Shown here: positions 16,785-26,103 of the stretch, piece after piece
How the letters are laid out: each line of letters starts with the position of its first letter
How positions within the stretch are numbered: the first letter of the stretch is position 1
Assembly: GCA_029202545.1 (NCBI GenBank)
Contig: CP119311.1
Location: forward strand, 1,674,001-1,738,000
DNA: 64,000 nt
Source: Candidatus Pseudobacter hemicellulosilyticus
Lineage (GTDB): Bacteria > Bacteroidota > Bacteroidia > Chitinophagales > Chitinophagaceae
Direction of reading: 5' to 3'
Translations under genes and position numbers: made by a program
The notes under the pieces: model-generated
What the model was told of the DNA's origin: nothing
Database searches by the model: none
What the model saw: only the letters and a program-made list of their open reading frames with translations

Positions 16785-17876
16785 ATGAATTTTTTACAAA
16801 AAGTATTTGGCAGAAAGGAGGAACCCGTCAGAAACAATACCGATTTCTGGAAATGGTTCAGCAGTAAAGAAAAAGAGTTTTATCGGGCCGTGGCCAGCAG
16901 AAGGAATATCCGGAGCAGATTTATTGACCAGCTCGCTCACAAACTGGATTCGCTGAAAAACGGGTTTTTTTTCATGGCGGGCATGTATGATGATGATACT
17001 GCGGAACTGATCCTCACGGCTGATGGTGAGATCAAGAACATCGTATTTGTTGAAGACCTGGTTGCTGCTGCACCCCAGCTGAGTGGATGGAAATTTACTG
17101 CACTGAAACCGCCTTCCGGGGATTTCCGCCTTGAAATGCAGGGGTATCATTATAGTGAGGATAACCTCTTCTTTTACCCGAATAATGATCCTGCCCGCCC
17201 GGATGAAATAGATATCACCATTGTACATGATGAGCTGACAGATATCAATAAAAGCGAATTGTTTGATGGGGTATATCTTTTCCTTGACAACTACCTGGGC
17301 GAACTTGATTTTGCCAGTAATATTGATAACCTGAAAGTCATTGGGAAAAAGGATGCCAGCCTGGAATGGATCCCTGTCGCCAAACTAAAGGATTACCTGA
17401 CCTGGCGGCAAAAGGAGTTTGTAGAAAAGTATGAAGGGGAACGGGCTGATACCAGCAATGATGACTACGCTGTTTTCAGGTCTGAGTCGGATAGTGGTTA
17501 TACCTTGCTGTCAGTGACCAATACACAGTTGCTCCGCTGGGATCGTAAACCTTCACATCCCTGGATGGCCATACTCACCTGCCAGTTCAGGAGCGGGCAA
17601 AAGAATGGAATGCCGTCTGAGGAGGAGCTTGGATGGCTGACCGGTTTAGAGAACCAGCTGATGATACAGCTAAAAGATGAGGACGGCTACCTGAATGTAA
17701 ACCGTCGGACGGGCGAGGGAAAGCGAAAATTCTATTTTGCCTGCAAGGAATTCCGCCAGCTTTCCAGGATCTTTCACCAGCTGCAAAATGAATACAGCGC
17801 CCGGTTTGATATTGACTATACCATCTATAAGGATAAATACTGGCAAACCTTTGACCATTACAGCAGTGCTTTATAA
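16785..17876 (+). CDS. DUF695-like hypothetical protein
   Basis: The product is 363 residues from ATG 16785 (MNFLQKVFGRKEEP); an ATG at 16746 would add 13 residues. It has no signal peptide or membrane helix and is rich in acidic and aromatic residues. The C-terminal third (GKRKFYFACKEFRQLSR, then DKYWQTFDHY) resembles DUF695. The N-terminal part (NTDFWKWFSSKEKEFYRA) resembles the domain often paired with it. No catalytic residues can be named. A strong terminator follows. Function unknown. Confidence 0.7.
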   Translation: MNFLQKVFGRKEEPVRNNTDFWKWFSSKEKEFYRAVASRRNIRSRFIDQLAHKLDSLKNGFFFMAGMYDDDTAELILTADGEIKNIVFVEDLVAAAPQLSGWKFTALKPPSGDFRLEMQGYHYSEDNLFFYPNNDPARPDEIDITIVHDELTDINKSELFDGVYLFLDNYLGELDFASNIDNLKVIGKKDASLEWIPVAKLKDYLTWRQKEFVEKYEGERADTSNDDYAVFRSESDSGYTLLSVTNTQLLRWDRKPSHPWMAILTCQFRSGQKNGMPSEEELGWLTGLENQLMIQLKDEDGYLNVNRRTGEGKRKFYFACKEFRQLSRIFHQLQNEYSARFDIDYTIYKDKYWQTFDHYSSAL

Positions 17877-17897
17877 AAAATAGATCCGCTCCTGCAA

Positions 17898-17940
17898 GGC
17901 GCCCGGTGACCCATAGGTCACCGGGCGCCGTTATTATAGA
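17898..17940 (+). terminator. Intrinsic terminator after the DUF695-like gene
   Basis: A perfect 14-bp stem GGCGCCCGGTGACC/GGTCACCGGGCGCC has a 4-base loop and is followed by GTTATTATAG. The stem is strong but the T tract is modest. Confidence 0.7.
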
Positions 17941-18071
17941 AATACGTGGCTCTCCAATCGACGAATGCAACGGTTTGATCTGTTTCATGCTCATAGACCA
18001 GAAGGCTGTATGGCCTGCTGTACCCGCCCATTGGTCTTAATAGTCTAAACTTCAACCCAAATAGGTAGCAG

Positions 18072-19052
18072 ATGTTGCAACTTGGTATTTTACTGATCAA
18101 ACACCACCGGCTGTTGAGTGTAGCCGCCATGCTGGATGTATTTGAATCGGCCAACCGATTCCTGGAACAACAGGGCAAGCCTGCTTATTTCCAGTTGCAC
18201 CTGCTGTATCCAACCATGTCCAGGCCGCCGGCGTTCACAGATCATCCGGTGCATACCCTGGCTGATTCGCCGCCACTGCAACTGATCCTGATACCTTCTT
18301 TTGGAGTTGCCGATATCGGGCAGGCTGTTAAACTGAATACGGAAGCGGTTGGCTGGCTGCAGCAGCAGCGCAGGGCCGGGGCAGAGATAGCCAGTGTTTG
18401 TACAGGCTCTTTCCTGCTGGCGGCTACAGGACTGCTGGACCAGAAACCCGCTACCACCCATATCCAGGCCGCCAATATATTTGCCCGTGCTTACCCCAAA
18501 GTACAGGTGAAGGCCGGGGAAGTGATGACCGTACGGGATGGCATCTATACTGGCGGCGGCGCTACTAATAGTTTCTACTTACTGCTGAGCCTGGTGGAAA
18601 AATACTGTGGCCGGGAGCTGGCCCTCAGCACGGCCAAATATTTCGGTATTGATATGGACAGGGACCAGCAGGCCTATTTTGGCACTTTTATACCGGTGCA
18701 GAACCATAAGGATGAACTGGTGGGCGAGCTGCAGCGAAGGATACAGGTCAGCTTCAAAGAAGCAGGCACCATTGAGGAATTGCTGACGGAGATACCTGCC
18801 AGCCGCCGGAACCTGTCCCGGCGTTTTAAGGAAGCTACCGGTTATACGCCTATCGAATACCTGCAGCGTACACGGATTGAAGTGGCCAAACGTATACTGG
18901 AACAAACCGATGGCACCATCCTGGAAGTGATGCTGGAAGCCGGTTATAACGATCTGAAAGCCTTTCGTCAGCTGTTCAGGAAGAATACCGGCATGACGCC
19001 AACCGAATACAGGGGAAAATTTTACCGTAAAAAAGAGATTGAACTGGCCTGA
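18072..19052 (+). CDS. GlxA-type transcriptional regulator (DJ-1/PfpI domain plus AraC HTH)
   Basis: The 326-residue protein has the same two-part design as the regulator at 2903. Residues 1-190 are a DJ-1/PfpI-like domain with nucleophile-elbow Cys110 (SVCTGSF). The C-terminal AraC helix-turn-helix pair runs from about 210 to 315 and ends NTGMTPTEYRGKF. It starts at ATG 18072. It is not next to an obvious target: upstream is the DUF695-like gene and downstream is a convergent small protein. A GCCGTTC/GAACGGC hairpin at 19101-19120 may end its transcript. The ligand is unknown. Confidence 0.87.
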   Translation: MLQLGILLIKHHRLLSVAAMLDVFESANRFLEQQGKPAYFQLHLLYPTMSRPPAFTDHPVHTLADSPPLQLILIPSFGVADIGQAVKLNTEAVGWLQQQRRAGAEIASVCTGSFLLAATGLLDQKPATTHIQAANIFARAYPKVQVKAGEVMTVRDGIYTGGGATNSFYLLLSLVEKYCGRELALSTAKYFGIDMDRDQQAYFGTFIPVQNHKDELVGELQRRIQVSFKEAGTIEELLTEIPASRRNLSRRFKEATGYTPIEYLQRTRIEVAKRILEQTDGTILEVMLEAGYNDLKAFRQLFRKNTGMTPTEYRGKFYRKKEIELA

Positions 19053-19128
19053 GTCCCGGGCGGTTTATAACAAGCGGCTAAGTACAGGCGGCAGGCCGGC
19101 GCCGTTCCGGAGAGAACGGCAGACTGGA

Positions 19129-19416
19129 TCATTTTTTCTTCTTTTTCCTGTCACGCAGGTATTGTTCATTCACCAGTTGCAACATTGATGCTTCTTCTAC
19201 TTCAAACAACTGGGCCAGTCTGTAAAGATCACGCACTACCCATCCCTCCACTTCATTGAATATAAGGTTCTTCATCCGGTCGTTATTGAAGCCAATGTCC
19301 TTGGCTACGCGCGTACGGGAGATATGCAGAAAGATATCTTCGAAGTATTTGATATGACCCGCCTGCATCAGTTTTTGAACGGTCAGGTAGCGCTTGTCTT
19401 TATTAACCATTGCCAA
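19129..19416 (-). CDS. Small hypothetical protein, possible HTH DNA-binding
   Basis: This 95-residue protein is mainly helical, with a strongly basic Lys-rich tail (RDRKKKKK). The middle part, ISRTRVAKDIGFNNDRMKNLI, spaces hydrophobic and polar residues like a helix-turn-helix of the Cro/C1 kind, and the following part (LYRLAQLFEVEEASMLQLV) also fits that fold. No family can be named with confidence. The start could be the first ATG or the second at residue 3. It is convergent with the GlxA-type regulator. Confidence 0.55.
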   Translation of the reverse strand: MAMVNKDKRYLTVQKLMQAGHIKYFEDIFLHISRTRVAKDIGFNNDRMKNLIFNEVEGWVVRDLYRLAQLFEVEEASMLQLVNEQYLRDRKKKKK

Positions 19417-19690
19417 AGGAACCCATTTGCCACTTTCGGTTATTAAAACGGTAATAACCGGTGTGTAGGTTGATTATGATCAATAATAATAGCAATTATT
19501 GAGGATAATTTTACTCATTACAAATAATAATCTATTTCTTTGACCCGTTCGTTACTCAACAACCACTGTTCTACAACATCATAGCCCGGTTTGCTACTTA
19601 CAAATTTCTGCCCATCACAGGGTGCTTAATGATTGAATGGGAAAGGGCTCGGCCTTATGGAAGGGAGCCCTTTATTGAAAAACTTGTTAC

Positions 19691-20155
19691 ATGAAGAAAA
19701 CTACCGGTTATGATACCCTGGAGCAGGTGGTCCTGGGTAACAGGGATGGTGACCCTTATGCTTTTGCGTTGCTGGTCCATCAATGGTACCTGAAACTCTG
19801 CTTCCTGGCCAAAAGATTGATTGACCAGGCAAGGATGGCCGAGACCATCGTTGAGCAGGCCCTGGTAGCCCTGTGGGTACACAGGCAGGAACTGGAAGAA
19901 GTGAAAGCTGTGAAGCGCTTCCTGTTCTATTCCATCCGACAGGCCTGCCTGGAATGCATCCGGAAAGAGCAGGGCCCTTTCATGAATGTCCAGTTAATGG
20001 AATATGTGGCTTTTGAGTCACTGGAATTTATTGACCAGGAGCTGGCTTTGGCTGAAGTGCTGCGCCAGCTTCAATATGATCCCATAGAAAATTTACCGGC
20101 GCTCTGCCTGGAGGCCATTTCTCCGGAGCTTGCAGCTGTTGGGAAAAAGATATAG
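19691..20155 (+). CDS. ECF-sigma-like protein lacking region 4
   Basis: The 154-residue product resembles region 2 of an extracytoplasmic-function sigma factor. Residues 13-60 fit the core-binding helices, MAETIVEQALVALW fits the usual acidic region 2.2 segment, and RFLFYSIRQACLECIRKEQG fits the end of region 2. After about residue 100 the protein continues for 50 acidic, leucine-rich residues with no region 4 helix-turn-helix, and no frame downstream supplies one. It could be a decayed sigma factor or one that acts in another way. No anti-sigma gene is adjacent. A terminator follows. Confidence 0.6.
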   Translation: MKKTTGYDTLEQVVLGNRDGDPYAFALLVHQWYLKLCFLAKRLIDQARMAETIVEQALVALWVHRQELEEVKAVKRFLFYSIRQACLECIRKEQGPFMNVQLMEYVAFESLEFIDQELALAEVLRQLQYDPIENLPALCLEAISPELAAVGKKI

Positions 20156-20252
20156 CGCCTGCGTACGCCTGTTCCTGTTTGCTTACAGGCGGCCAGGCAA
20201 CCTTTGTAAATCTTGGATAAGGGTTAATGTGTTATGGAAATGATTAGTAATC

Positions 20253-20286
20253 GGCCACCCGGGTCTCCGGGCGGCCCTTTTATTTT
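20253..20286 (+). terminator. Intrinsic terminator after the sigma-like gene
   Basis: GGCC(A)CCCGG pairs with CCGGG(C)GGCC around the loop GTCT and is followed by CTTTTATTTTAT. It separates the sigma-like gene from the MFS gene. Confidence 0.7.
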
Positions 20287-20298
20287 ATAAAAACTTCC

Positions 20299-20306
20299 TA
20301 CATTTG
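20299..20306 (+). promoter_or_regulatory. -7 box TACATTTG for the MFS gene
   Basis: An exact TAnnTTTG match, giving a leader of about 120 bases before ATG 20435. The -33 region overlaps the T tract of the preceding terminator. Confidence 0.4.
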
Positions 20307-20434
20307 CCACGGAAACCAATTGCCTGAAGGCTGCCTTATCAGGAACGCCTTACCCTCTCTGCCGGTATCCACTAACTACATGATAAGGAGCAATACGAAC
20401 GCTCAGCCACGATTGCGGCATTTAAACTACAGAC

Positions 20435-21664
20435 ATGGAAACGACCTTTCAGGAAGAGAAAGCGGTTGCACAGCAACTCGCAGAGAACACTGTATTCCCC
20501 GTATTGCTGGCGCTCAGCTTCACACACCTGCTGAATGACACCCTGCAATCCCTGATCCCGGCCATCTACCCGCTGGTAAAGGATTCCCTGCACCTTAACT
20601 TCTCACAGATCGGCCTCATCACGCTGACCTTTCAGCTGGCCGCCTCCCTGCTGCAACCCGTAGTAGGCTTTTATACGGATCGCCGGCCACAGCCTTATTC
20701 CCTGGCCATCGGTATGAGCTTTTCCCTCATGGGTCTTATCAGCCTGTCCCTGGCCAGCAGCTTTCCCATGGTGCTGGTATCCGTGGCCCTGGTAGGTATG
20801 GGCTCGGCGGTATTTCATCCGGAAGCGTCGCGACTGGCATATATGGCTTCCGGTGGTCGTCACGGTATGGCACAATCCCTGTTCCAGGTGGGTGGCAACG
20901 CGGGCAGCTCGCTGGGTCCCCTGCTGGCAGCCCTGATCATTGTGCCCTTTGGACAGTTCCATATCATCTGGTTTTCCCTGGCCGCCCTGCTGGCAATTTT
21001 TGTGATGCTGCGTATCGGCAAATGGTACCAGGCCAATACGCATCGCATCAAACCCAAAAAAGCCAGGCAGCTGTCAGACCGGCCTGCTCTCTCACCCGGT
21101 AAAGTGGCTTTCTCCGTGGTCATCCTGCTGCTGCTCATCTTCTCCAAATATTTCTACATGACCAGCCTTACCAACTACTATACCTTTTACCTGATCGGGA
21201 AATTCAATGTCTCTGTACAGAGCGCCCAGCTCTATCTCTTTGCTTTCCTGTTCTCCATTGCTGCGGGTACTTTTCTCGGCGGCCCGCTGGGTGACCGTAT
21301 CGGTCGCAAGTACGTGATCTGGATCTCTATCCTGGGCGTGGCGCCTTTCTCTTTACTGATGCCACATGCCAACCTTTTCTGGACCTGTGTCCTGAGCATC
21401 ATTATCGGCATCATCCTCAGCTCTGCTTTCTCAGCTATCCTGGTGTATGCCCAGGAACTGATGCCGGGAAAAGTAGGCATGATAGCCGGCCTGTTCTTTG
21501 GCTTCGCCTTCGGCATGGCCGGGATCGGTTCGGCCCTGATGGGTAAACTGGCAGACCATACCAGTATCAACTATGTATACCAGGTCTGTGCTTACCTGCC
21601 ACTGATTGGCCTGCTGACAGGTTTTCTGCCCAATATTGAAGGAAGAAAAAAAGATAGAACGTAA
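20435..21664 (+). CDS. MFS transporter, fosmidomycin-resistance (Fsr) type
   Basis: This 409-residue inner-membrane protein has about twelve hydrophobic helices. The Fsr group is suggested by LALSFTHLLNDTLQSLIPAI at the first helix, GFYTDRRP in the first loop and GMGSAVFHPEASRLA in helix four. Characterised Fsr exports fosmidomycin, but most relatives have unknown physiological substrates. It has its own promoter, and the pirin gene that follows also has one. There is no adjacent regulator other than the sigma-like gene upstream. Confidence 0.85.
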   Translation: METTFQEEKAVAQQLAENTVFPVLLALSFTHLLNDTLQSLIPAIYPLVKDSLHLNFSQIGLITLTFQLAASLLQPVVGFYTDRRPQPYSLAIGMSFSLMGLISLSLASSFPMVLVSVALVGMGSAVFHPEASRLAYMASGGRHGMAQSLFQVGGNAGSSLGPLLAALIIVPFGQFHIIWFSLAALLAIFVMLRIGKWYQANTHRIKPKKARQLSDRPALSPGKVAFSVVILLLLIFSKYFYMTSLTNYYTFYLIGKFNVSVQSAQLYLFAFLFSIAAGTFLGGPLGDRIGRKYVIWISILGVAPFSLLMPHANLFWTCVLSIIIGIILSSAFSAILVYAQELMPGKVGMIAGLFFGFAFGMAGIGSALMGKLADHTSINYVYQVCAYLPLIGLLTGFLPNIEGRKKDRT

Positions 21665-21705
21665 TTTCTTAATTTACTTCAAGGTCCCGCGCCGCCGGGG
21701 CCACC

Positions 21706-21713
21706 TATTTTTG
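21706..21713 (+). promoter_or_regulatory. -7 box TATTTTTG for the pirin gene
   Basis: An exact TAnnTTTG match, 22 bases before ATG 21736. It suggests the pirin and GNAT genes form their own transcript. The -33 region is unclear. Confidence 0.5.
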
Positions 21714-21735
21714 TGTTCACTAAAAATCAATTACC

Positions 21736-22596
21736 ATGCAAAAGGCTATTCAGCATATCCTGGCTGGAAGGGAAAAGCAGATCACAAAAGAAGAAACAGT
21801 ATTGCAATCCCTGCCCCATAAGGATTTCCGGTTTGCCAATCCTTTTATTGTGATCCACCACCAGAAACCGGAAATGATCCAGCCCGGGTCTGTTCACCGG
21901 ATCCACCCGCATCCGCACCGAGGCTTCTCTCCTGTAACCTTTATGGTCCAGGGGGAAGGCTATCACAAGGACAATGCAGGCCATGATGAAATTGTGCAGG
22001 CAGGAGATTCCCAGTGGATGTTTGCCGGCAAGGGCCTGCTGCACAGCGAAGGGCCTACGGATGCCATACTGCAGAAAGGCGGTATACAGGAACTGGTGCA
22101 GATCTGGGTCAATGTACCCAAAGCCAATAAATGGGAAGTACCCTATTATCAAATGGCCCGCAAACAGGAGATGCCCGAAGTCCTGCAGCAGGAAGGCGTT
22201 CATCTCCGGTTGGTAAGCGGTGAATACGATGGTAAAACAGGGCCGCTGAAAAGATCCTTTACACCGGTCGTCTCCGTGATTGGCGAAATAACAGCCGGTA
22301 AGGAAGTGACATTCTCTGCCACCCCAGGCTACTGGACCCTGCTCTATATTATCCAGGGATCAGTGACCATCAACGGGGCTACCACAGTTGCGGAACACAA
22401 CCTCGTGGTCTTTGAAAAAGAGAACGATGAGTTTACCGTGGTAACTACTGAAGACAGTAAGGTATTACTGCTCACTGCTGAGCCTATTGATGAGCCGGTG
22501 GCCGCAAAAGATAATTTTGTGATGAATACCGCCGAAGAAGTAGACCAGGCCATCGCCGATTATGAGAACGGTGTTTTTGGTACCCTCAGTTATTAA
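21736..22596 (+). CDS. Pirin family protein
   Basis: The 286-residue protein has two cupin domains. The N-terminal one carries the metal-binding His set in HPHPHRGF and the later HxE-type segment KGLLHSEGP, as in pirins that bind iron. The C-terminal pirin domain (from about 170) lacks obvious metal ligands, as usual. Pirins act as quercetinases or as redox-dependent protein partners, and their in vivo role in bacteria varies. It is cytoplasmic. The small GNAT gene follows after 17 bases, so they are likely co-transcribed. Confidence 0.9.
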   Translation: MQKAIQHILAGREKQITKEETVLQSLPHKDFRFANPFIVIHHQKPEMIQPGSVHRIHPHPHRGFSPVTFMVQGEGYHKDNAGHDEIVQAGDSQWMFAGKGLLHSEGPTDAILQKGGIQELVQIWVNVPKANKWEVPYYQMARKQEMPEVLQQEGVHLRLVSGEYDGKTGPLKRSFTPVVSVIGEITAGKEVTFSATPGYWTLLYIIQGSVTINGATTVAEHNLVVFEKENDEFTVVTTEDSKVLLLTAEPIDEPVAAKDNFVMNTAEEVDQAIADYENGVFGTLSY

Positions 22597-22613
22597 CTGC
22601 TCAAACCTTTTTT

Positions 22614-22922
22614 ATGGCTGATCAATACAAGGACCTTGAACTGGTCAATAATATAGAAGACCAGCGCTTTGAACTGCAGGTGGAAGGTGAAACGGCCTTC
22701 ATTGAATACCGTCCCGCTTCCGATCATTATACCCTGATCCACACAGAGGTGCCGGAATCCCTGGGTGGTAAAGGCGTGGGCACGGCCATCATTGAAAAAG
22801 CACTGTATTACCTGGAGCAGCACCAGCTGAAGCTGATCCCGCTCTGTCCCTTTGTGCTGGTATATCTTAAAAGACATCCCGAATGGAAAAGGATCCTGGC
22901 GCCGGGAGTGAAGAATATTTAA
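22614..22922 (+). CDS. Small GNAT-fold N-acetyltransferase (YjdJ-like)
   Basis: The protein has 102 residues. It matches the short Gcn5-related group with an acetyl-CoA binding loop LGGKGVGTAI near residue 60, followed by a C-terminal CPFVLVYLKRHPEW segment that carries the conserved Cys. The acceptor substrate is unknown. It follows the pirin gene closely. No terminator of standard form was found before the SUF region. Confidence 0.85.
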   Translation: MADQYKDLELVNNIEDQRFELQVEGETAFIEYRPASDHYTLIHTEVPESLGGKGVGTAIIEKALYYLEQHQLKLIPLCPFVLVYLKRHPEWKRILAPGVKNI

Positions 22923-23312
22923 CAGTGGCCGGCAGCGGCGCCCGGAAAATACAAAGCCACGGACCTGATATTTAATGATTTGACTATTAGTTATTTATAT
23001 ATTACTGAACAGGCGGACAGGGGTCATTGTGCGGCTCCTGCCCTGCTTCTGTAAATAGATGATTATCATACCCTTGCAGGTTCTCCACAGATTCCACACA
23101 TTTCCGCTCCAAACCTTAGATTTTCACCCTACTTTTGTGGGCTAAAGCCGCGCACTGACCAGCCGGCTTTCGAGTTTAGGAATATTTCCGTTTACAGGTA
23201 GAAACAAATTGATAATCAGTGTGATAGAGTTGCCAGCAGTGTCCGGGTGGGTAAAACCAATAACCCCGGATGTTGTTATATAGGTATTATTTACACTGAC
23301 AAACCGGAAAAA
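22923..23312. other. Intergenic region upstream of the SUF operon
   Basis: About 390 bases with no convincing gene. A TACTTTTG box at 23130-23137 is a candidate promoter and would leave a leader of roughly 170 bases before the first SUF gene. The region is long enough for regulator binding sites for iron or redox control, but no recognised IscR- or Fur-like site could be defended by eye. Confidence 0.4.
23130..23137 (+). promoter_or_regulatory. Candidate -7 box TACTTTTG for the SUF operon
   Basis: An exact TAnnTTTG match with only a weak -33 candidate upstream. It is the best promoter candidate between the GNAT gene and the SUF operon. Confidence 0.4.
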
Positions 23313-23639
23313 ATGATCACCGTTTCAGATAACGCAAAAAAATACATCCATCAGCTGATGGAAAAAGAAGGGCATGCCACAGACAGCTTTGTGCGTGTTG
23401 GTGTAAAAGGCGGCGGTTGCTCAGGACTTCAGTATGAAATGAAATTTGATACGGAGACCAGGGACAATGACCAGCTTTTTGAGGACAAAGGCATCAAGCT
23501 GGTGGTGGAAATGAAAAGCCTGTTATACCTCTATGGCACCGAGCTGGACTACAGCGGCGGCCTCAATGGGAAAGGCCTCTTTTTCAACAACCCCAACGCC
23601 TCCAGGACCTGCGCCTGCGGCGAAAGTTTTGCCCTGTAA
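23313..23639 (+). CDS. A-type iron-sulfur carrier (HesB/IscA/SufA family)
   Basis: The protein is 108 residues from ATG 23313 (MITVSDNAKKYIHQ). An earlier ATG at 23247 would add 22 unlikely residues. The three conserved cysteines are Cys36 (GGGCSG) and Cys100 and Cys102 (TCACGESF), which bind or transfer an Fe-S cluster. It is the first gene of the SUF operon, 85 bases before sufB, so it probably passes clusters from the SufBCD scaffold to target proteins. It may be called SufA or IscA; the sequence alone does not decide. Confidence 0.92.
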   Translation: MITVSDNAKKYIHQLMEKEGHATDSFVRVGVKGGGCSGLQYEMKFDTETRDNDQLFEDKGIKLVVEMKSLLYLYGTELDYSGGLNGKGLFFNNPNASRTCACGESFAL

Positions 23640-23724
23640 TTGATCTATAAACCCGGGACCGGAACGGACCCTTTCGAACCCAATCGTAAGAAAACACCGT
23701 TCACATTTTTGACGAATCGATAAT

Positions 23725-25170
23725 ATGAGCACTGATCTTGATATATTAAAAGATGTCTCGTCGGAAGAATACAAATACGGCTTCACGACTGACATTGAAA
23801 TGGAGATTGCCCCCAAAGGGCTGAATGAGGACATTGTGCGGTTCATATCCCAAAAGAAAAATGAGCCCGAATGGATGCTGGAATACCGGTTAAAGGCCCT
23901 GCGTCATTTTCAGACCCTGAAAATGCCCACCTGGCAGAACTTTGAACTGCCGCCAATCGACTTCCAGGATATTTCCTATTATGCCGCGCCTAAGAAAAAA
24001 GCCAAATACAATAGCCTGGATGAAGTAGATCCCGAGCTGCTGGCCACTTTCGAAAAGCTGGGTATCCCCCTCTCCGAACAGAAACTCCTGAGCGGCGTGG
24101 CCGTTGATGCCGTGTTTGACAGCGTCTCCGTAGCCACCACTTTCAAGGATAAACTGAAAGAGCTGGGTGTTATCTTCTGCTCCTTCAGTGAAGCCCTCCA
24201 GGAATATCCTGATCTGGTGAAGCAGTATTTCGGTACCGTAGTACCCTATACCGATAATATCTTCGCCGCCCTCAATGCGGCCGTTGTATCCGATGGTTCA
24301 TTTGTATACATCCCCAAAGGCGTTCGCTGCCCCATGGAGCTGTCTACCTACTTCCGGATCAACGCCCAGAATACAGGCCAGTTTGAACGGACCCTCATCA
24401 TTGCCGACGAAGGCAGCTATGTCAGCTACCTGGAAGGTTGTACTGCCCCCCAGCGTGATGAGAACCAGCTGCACGCTGCCGTAGTAGAACTGATTGCCCT
24501 GGACAATGCAGAGATCAAATACTCCACCGTTCAGAACTGGTATCCCGGTGATAAGGACGGTAAAGGCGGTATCTACAACTTTGTTACCAAACGCGGCATC
24601 TGCAAAGGTGTAAACGCCAAGATCTCCTGGACACAGGTGGAGACCGGCTCAGCCATCACCTGGAAATACCCCAGCGTGATCCTGCGTGGCGATAACTCCT
24701 CCGGCGAGTTTTACTCTGTAGCCCTCACCAAGAACAAACAGATTGCTGATACCGGTACCAAAATGTACCATATCGGAAAAAATACCAAAAGCCGGATCAT
24801 CTCCAAAGGCATCTCTGCCGGTCATGGCCAGAACAGCTATCGCGGACTGGTGCAGATAGGCCCCAATGCAGAGAACGCCCGCAATTTCACCCAGTGTGAT
24901 TCCCTGCTGATCGGTGATGAATGCGGCGCCCACACTTTCCCCTATATTGAATCAAAGAACAACACCGCCATGGTAGAGCATGAAGCTACTACCTCCAAGA
25001 TCGGGGAAGACCAGATCTTCTACCTCAACCAGCGCGGTATTGATACTGAGAAAGCAGTAGCCCTTATCGTTAACGGCTATGCCAAGGAAGTGCTGAACCA
25101 GTTACCGATGGAGTTTGCTGTAGAAGCACAGAAACTGCTGGCCATCTCCCTGGAGGGAAGTGTAGGCTAA
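23725..25170 (+). CDS. sufB: Fe-S cluster assembly scaffold protein SufB
   Basis: The 481-residue protein shows the SufB core: a long beta-helix region and the C-terminal signature VNGYAKEVLNQLPMEFAVEAQ. SufB forms the SufBC2D complex on which clusters are built in the cytoplasm. Length is typical. It sits 89 bases before sufC in the usual order. The start ATG 23725 gives MSTDLDILKDV, a normal SufB N terminus. Confidence 0.97.
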   Translation: MSTDLDILKDVSSEEYKYGFTTDIEMEIAPKGLNEDIVRFISQKKNEPEWMLEYRLKALRHFQTLKMPTWQNFELPPIDFQDISYYAAPKKKAKYNSLDEVDPELLATFEKLGIPLSEQKLLSGVAVDAVFDSVSVATTFKDKLKELGVIFCSFSEALQEYPDLVKQYFGTVVPYTDNIFAALNAAVVSDGSFVYIPKGVRCPMELSTYFRINAQNTGQFERTLIIADEGSYVSYLEGCTAPQRDENQLHAAVVELIALDNAEIKYSTVQNWYPGDKDGKGGIYNFVTKRGICKGVNAKISWTQVETGSAITWKYPSVILRGDNSSGEFYSVALTKNKQIADTGTKMYHIGKNTKSRIISKGISAGHGQNSYRGLVQIGPNAENARNFTQCDSLLIGDECGAHTFPYIESKNNTAMVEHEATTSKIGEDQIFYLNQRGIDTEKAVALIVNGYAKEVLNQLPMEFAVEAQKLLAISLEGSVG

Positions 25171-25259
25171 TTGATTGCCGCCGGTCCATGCAGCGGGCTG
25201 CAGACCGGTATACCAGATAACCCAATAAAGCAACGACAAATCATAACAACAGAGAAATC

Positions 25260-26036
25260 ATGTTAAGTATAAAAAATCTGAAGGCTTCTGTAGAGGAAAA
25301 GGAAATTCTGAAAGGACTTAACCTGGAAGTCAAAGCAGGTGAAATTCATGCCATCATGGGACCCAATGGTTCCGGCAAAAGTACCCTGGCTTCTGTACTC
25401 ACCGGCAGGGAGAACTATGAGGTGACCGGTGGTGAAATGCTTTTCGAAGGAAAGGATCTCCTGGAATTATCTCCTGAAGACCGCGCCCGGGAAGGTATCT
25501 TCCTGGCTTTTCAATACCCCGTGGAAATTCCCGGCGTATCCAATATCAACTTCCTGAAGACCGCTATCAATGAAGTGCGGGCTTATCATAATAAACCGCC
25601 CATGGAAGCCAAAGAATTCCTGCGCCTGCTGAAAGAAAGGCAGAAGCTGCTTGAATTTGATACTTCCCTGGCCAACCGCTCCCTGAATGAAGGATTCTCC
25701 GGTGGTGAAAAGAAAAGGAATGAGATCCTGCAGCTCGCTATGCTGGAACCCAGACTGGCTATCCTGGACGAAACAGATTCCGGCCTGGACATCGATGCCC
25801 TGCGTATAGTATCCCGCGGCGTGAATAAACTGCGTTCTTCCAATAATGCTTTCATCATCATCACTCACTATCAGCGGCTGCTGGATTATATCGTGCCCGA
25901 CTTTGTACACGTACTGTACAATGGCCAGATCGTAAAATCCGGTACCAAAGAACTGGCGCTGGAGCTGGAAGAAAAAGGATACGACTGGCTCAAGGAAGAT
26001 TCCCAGGAAACTGCCCTGAAGCCCAGCTTCCAGTAA
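25260..26036 (+). CDS. sufC: Fe-S cluster assembly ATPase SufC
   Basis: The 258-residue protein is an ABC-type ATPase without membrane domains. Walker A GPNGSGKST is at 34-42, the signature FSGGEKKR at about 146-153 and Walker B LAILDETDSGLD from 166. It drives conformational change in the SufBCD scaffold. It lies 67 bases before sufD. Confidence 0.97.
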   Translation: MLSIKNLKASVEEKEILKGLNLEVKAGEIHAIMGPNGSGKSTLASVLTGRENYEVTGGEMLFEGKDLLELSPEDRAREGIFLAFQYPVEIPGVSNINFLKTAINEVRAYHNKPPMEAKEFLRLLKERQKLLEFDTSLANRSLNEGFSGGEKKRNEILQLAMLEPRLAILDETDSGLDIDALRIVSRGVNKLRSSNNAFIIITHYQRLLDYIVPDFVHVLYNGQIVKSGTKELALELEEKGYDWLKEDSQETALKPSFQ

Positions 26037-26103
26037 ACAGTGCTTTCGTATTTGGACAGGGTAAGTGTCCGCACTGCCCAGGATTGAACAGCAATAATAG
26101 GAA

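Noticed and set aside
19101..19137. GCCGTTC/GAACGGC hairpin with T-rich sequence 15 bases later
   Set aside because: The stem is short and the T run too far away to call a terminator with confidence. It may still help to separate the convergent genes.
23240..23312. Upstream ATG of the A-type carrier frame (23247)
   Set aside because: It would add 22 residues with no family match before the conserved MITVSDNA start.
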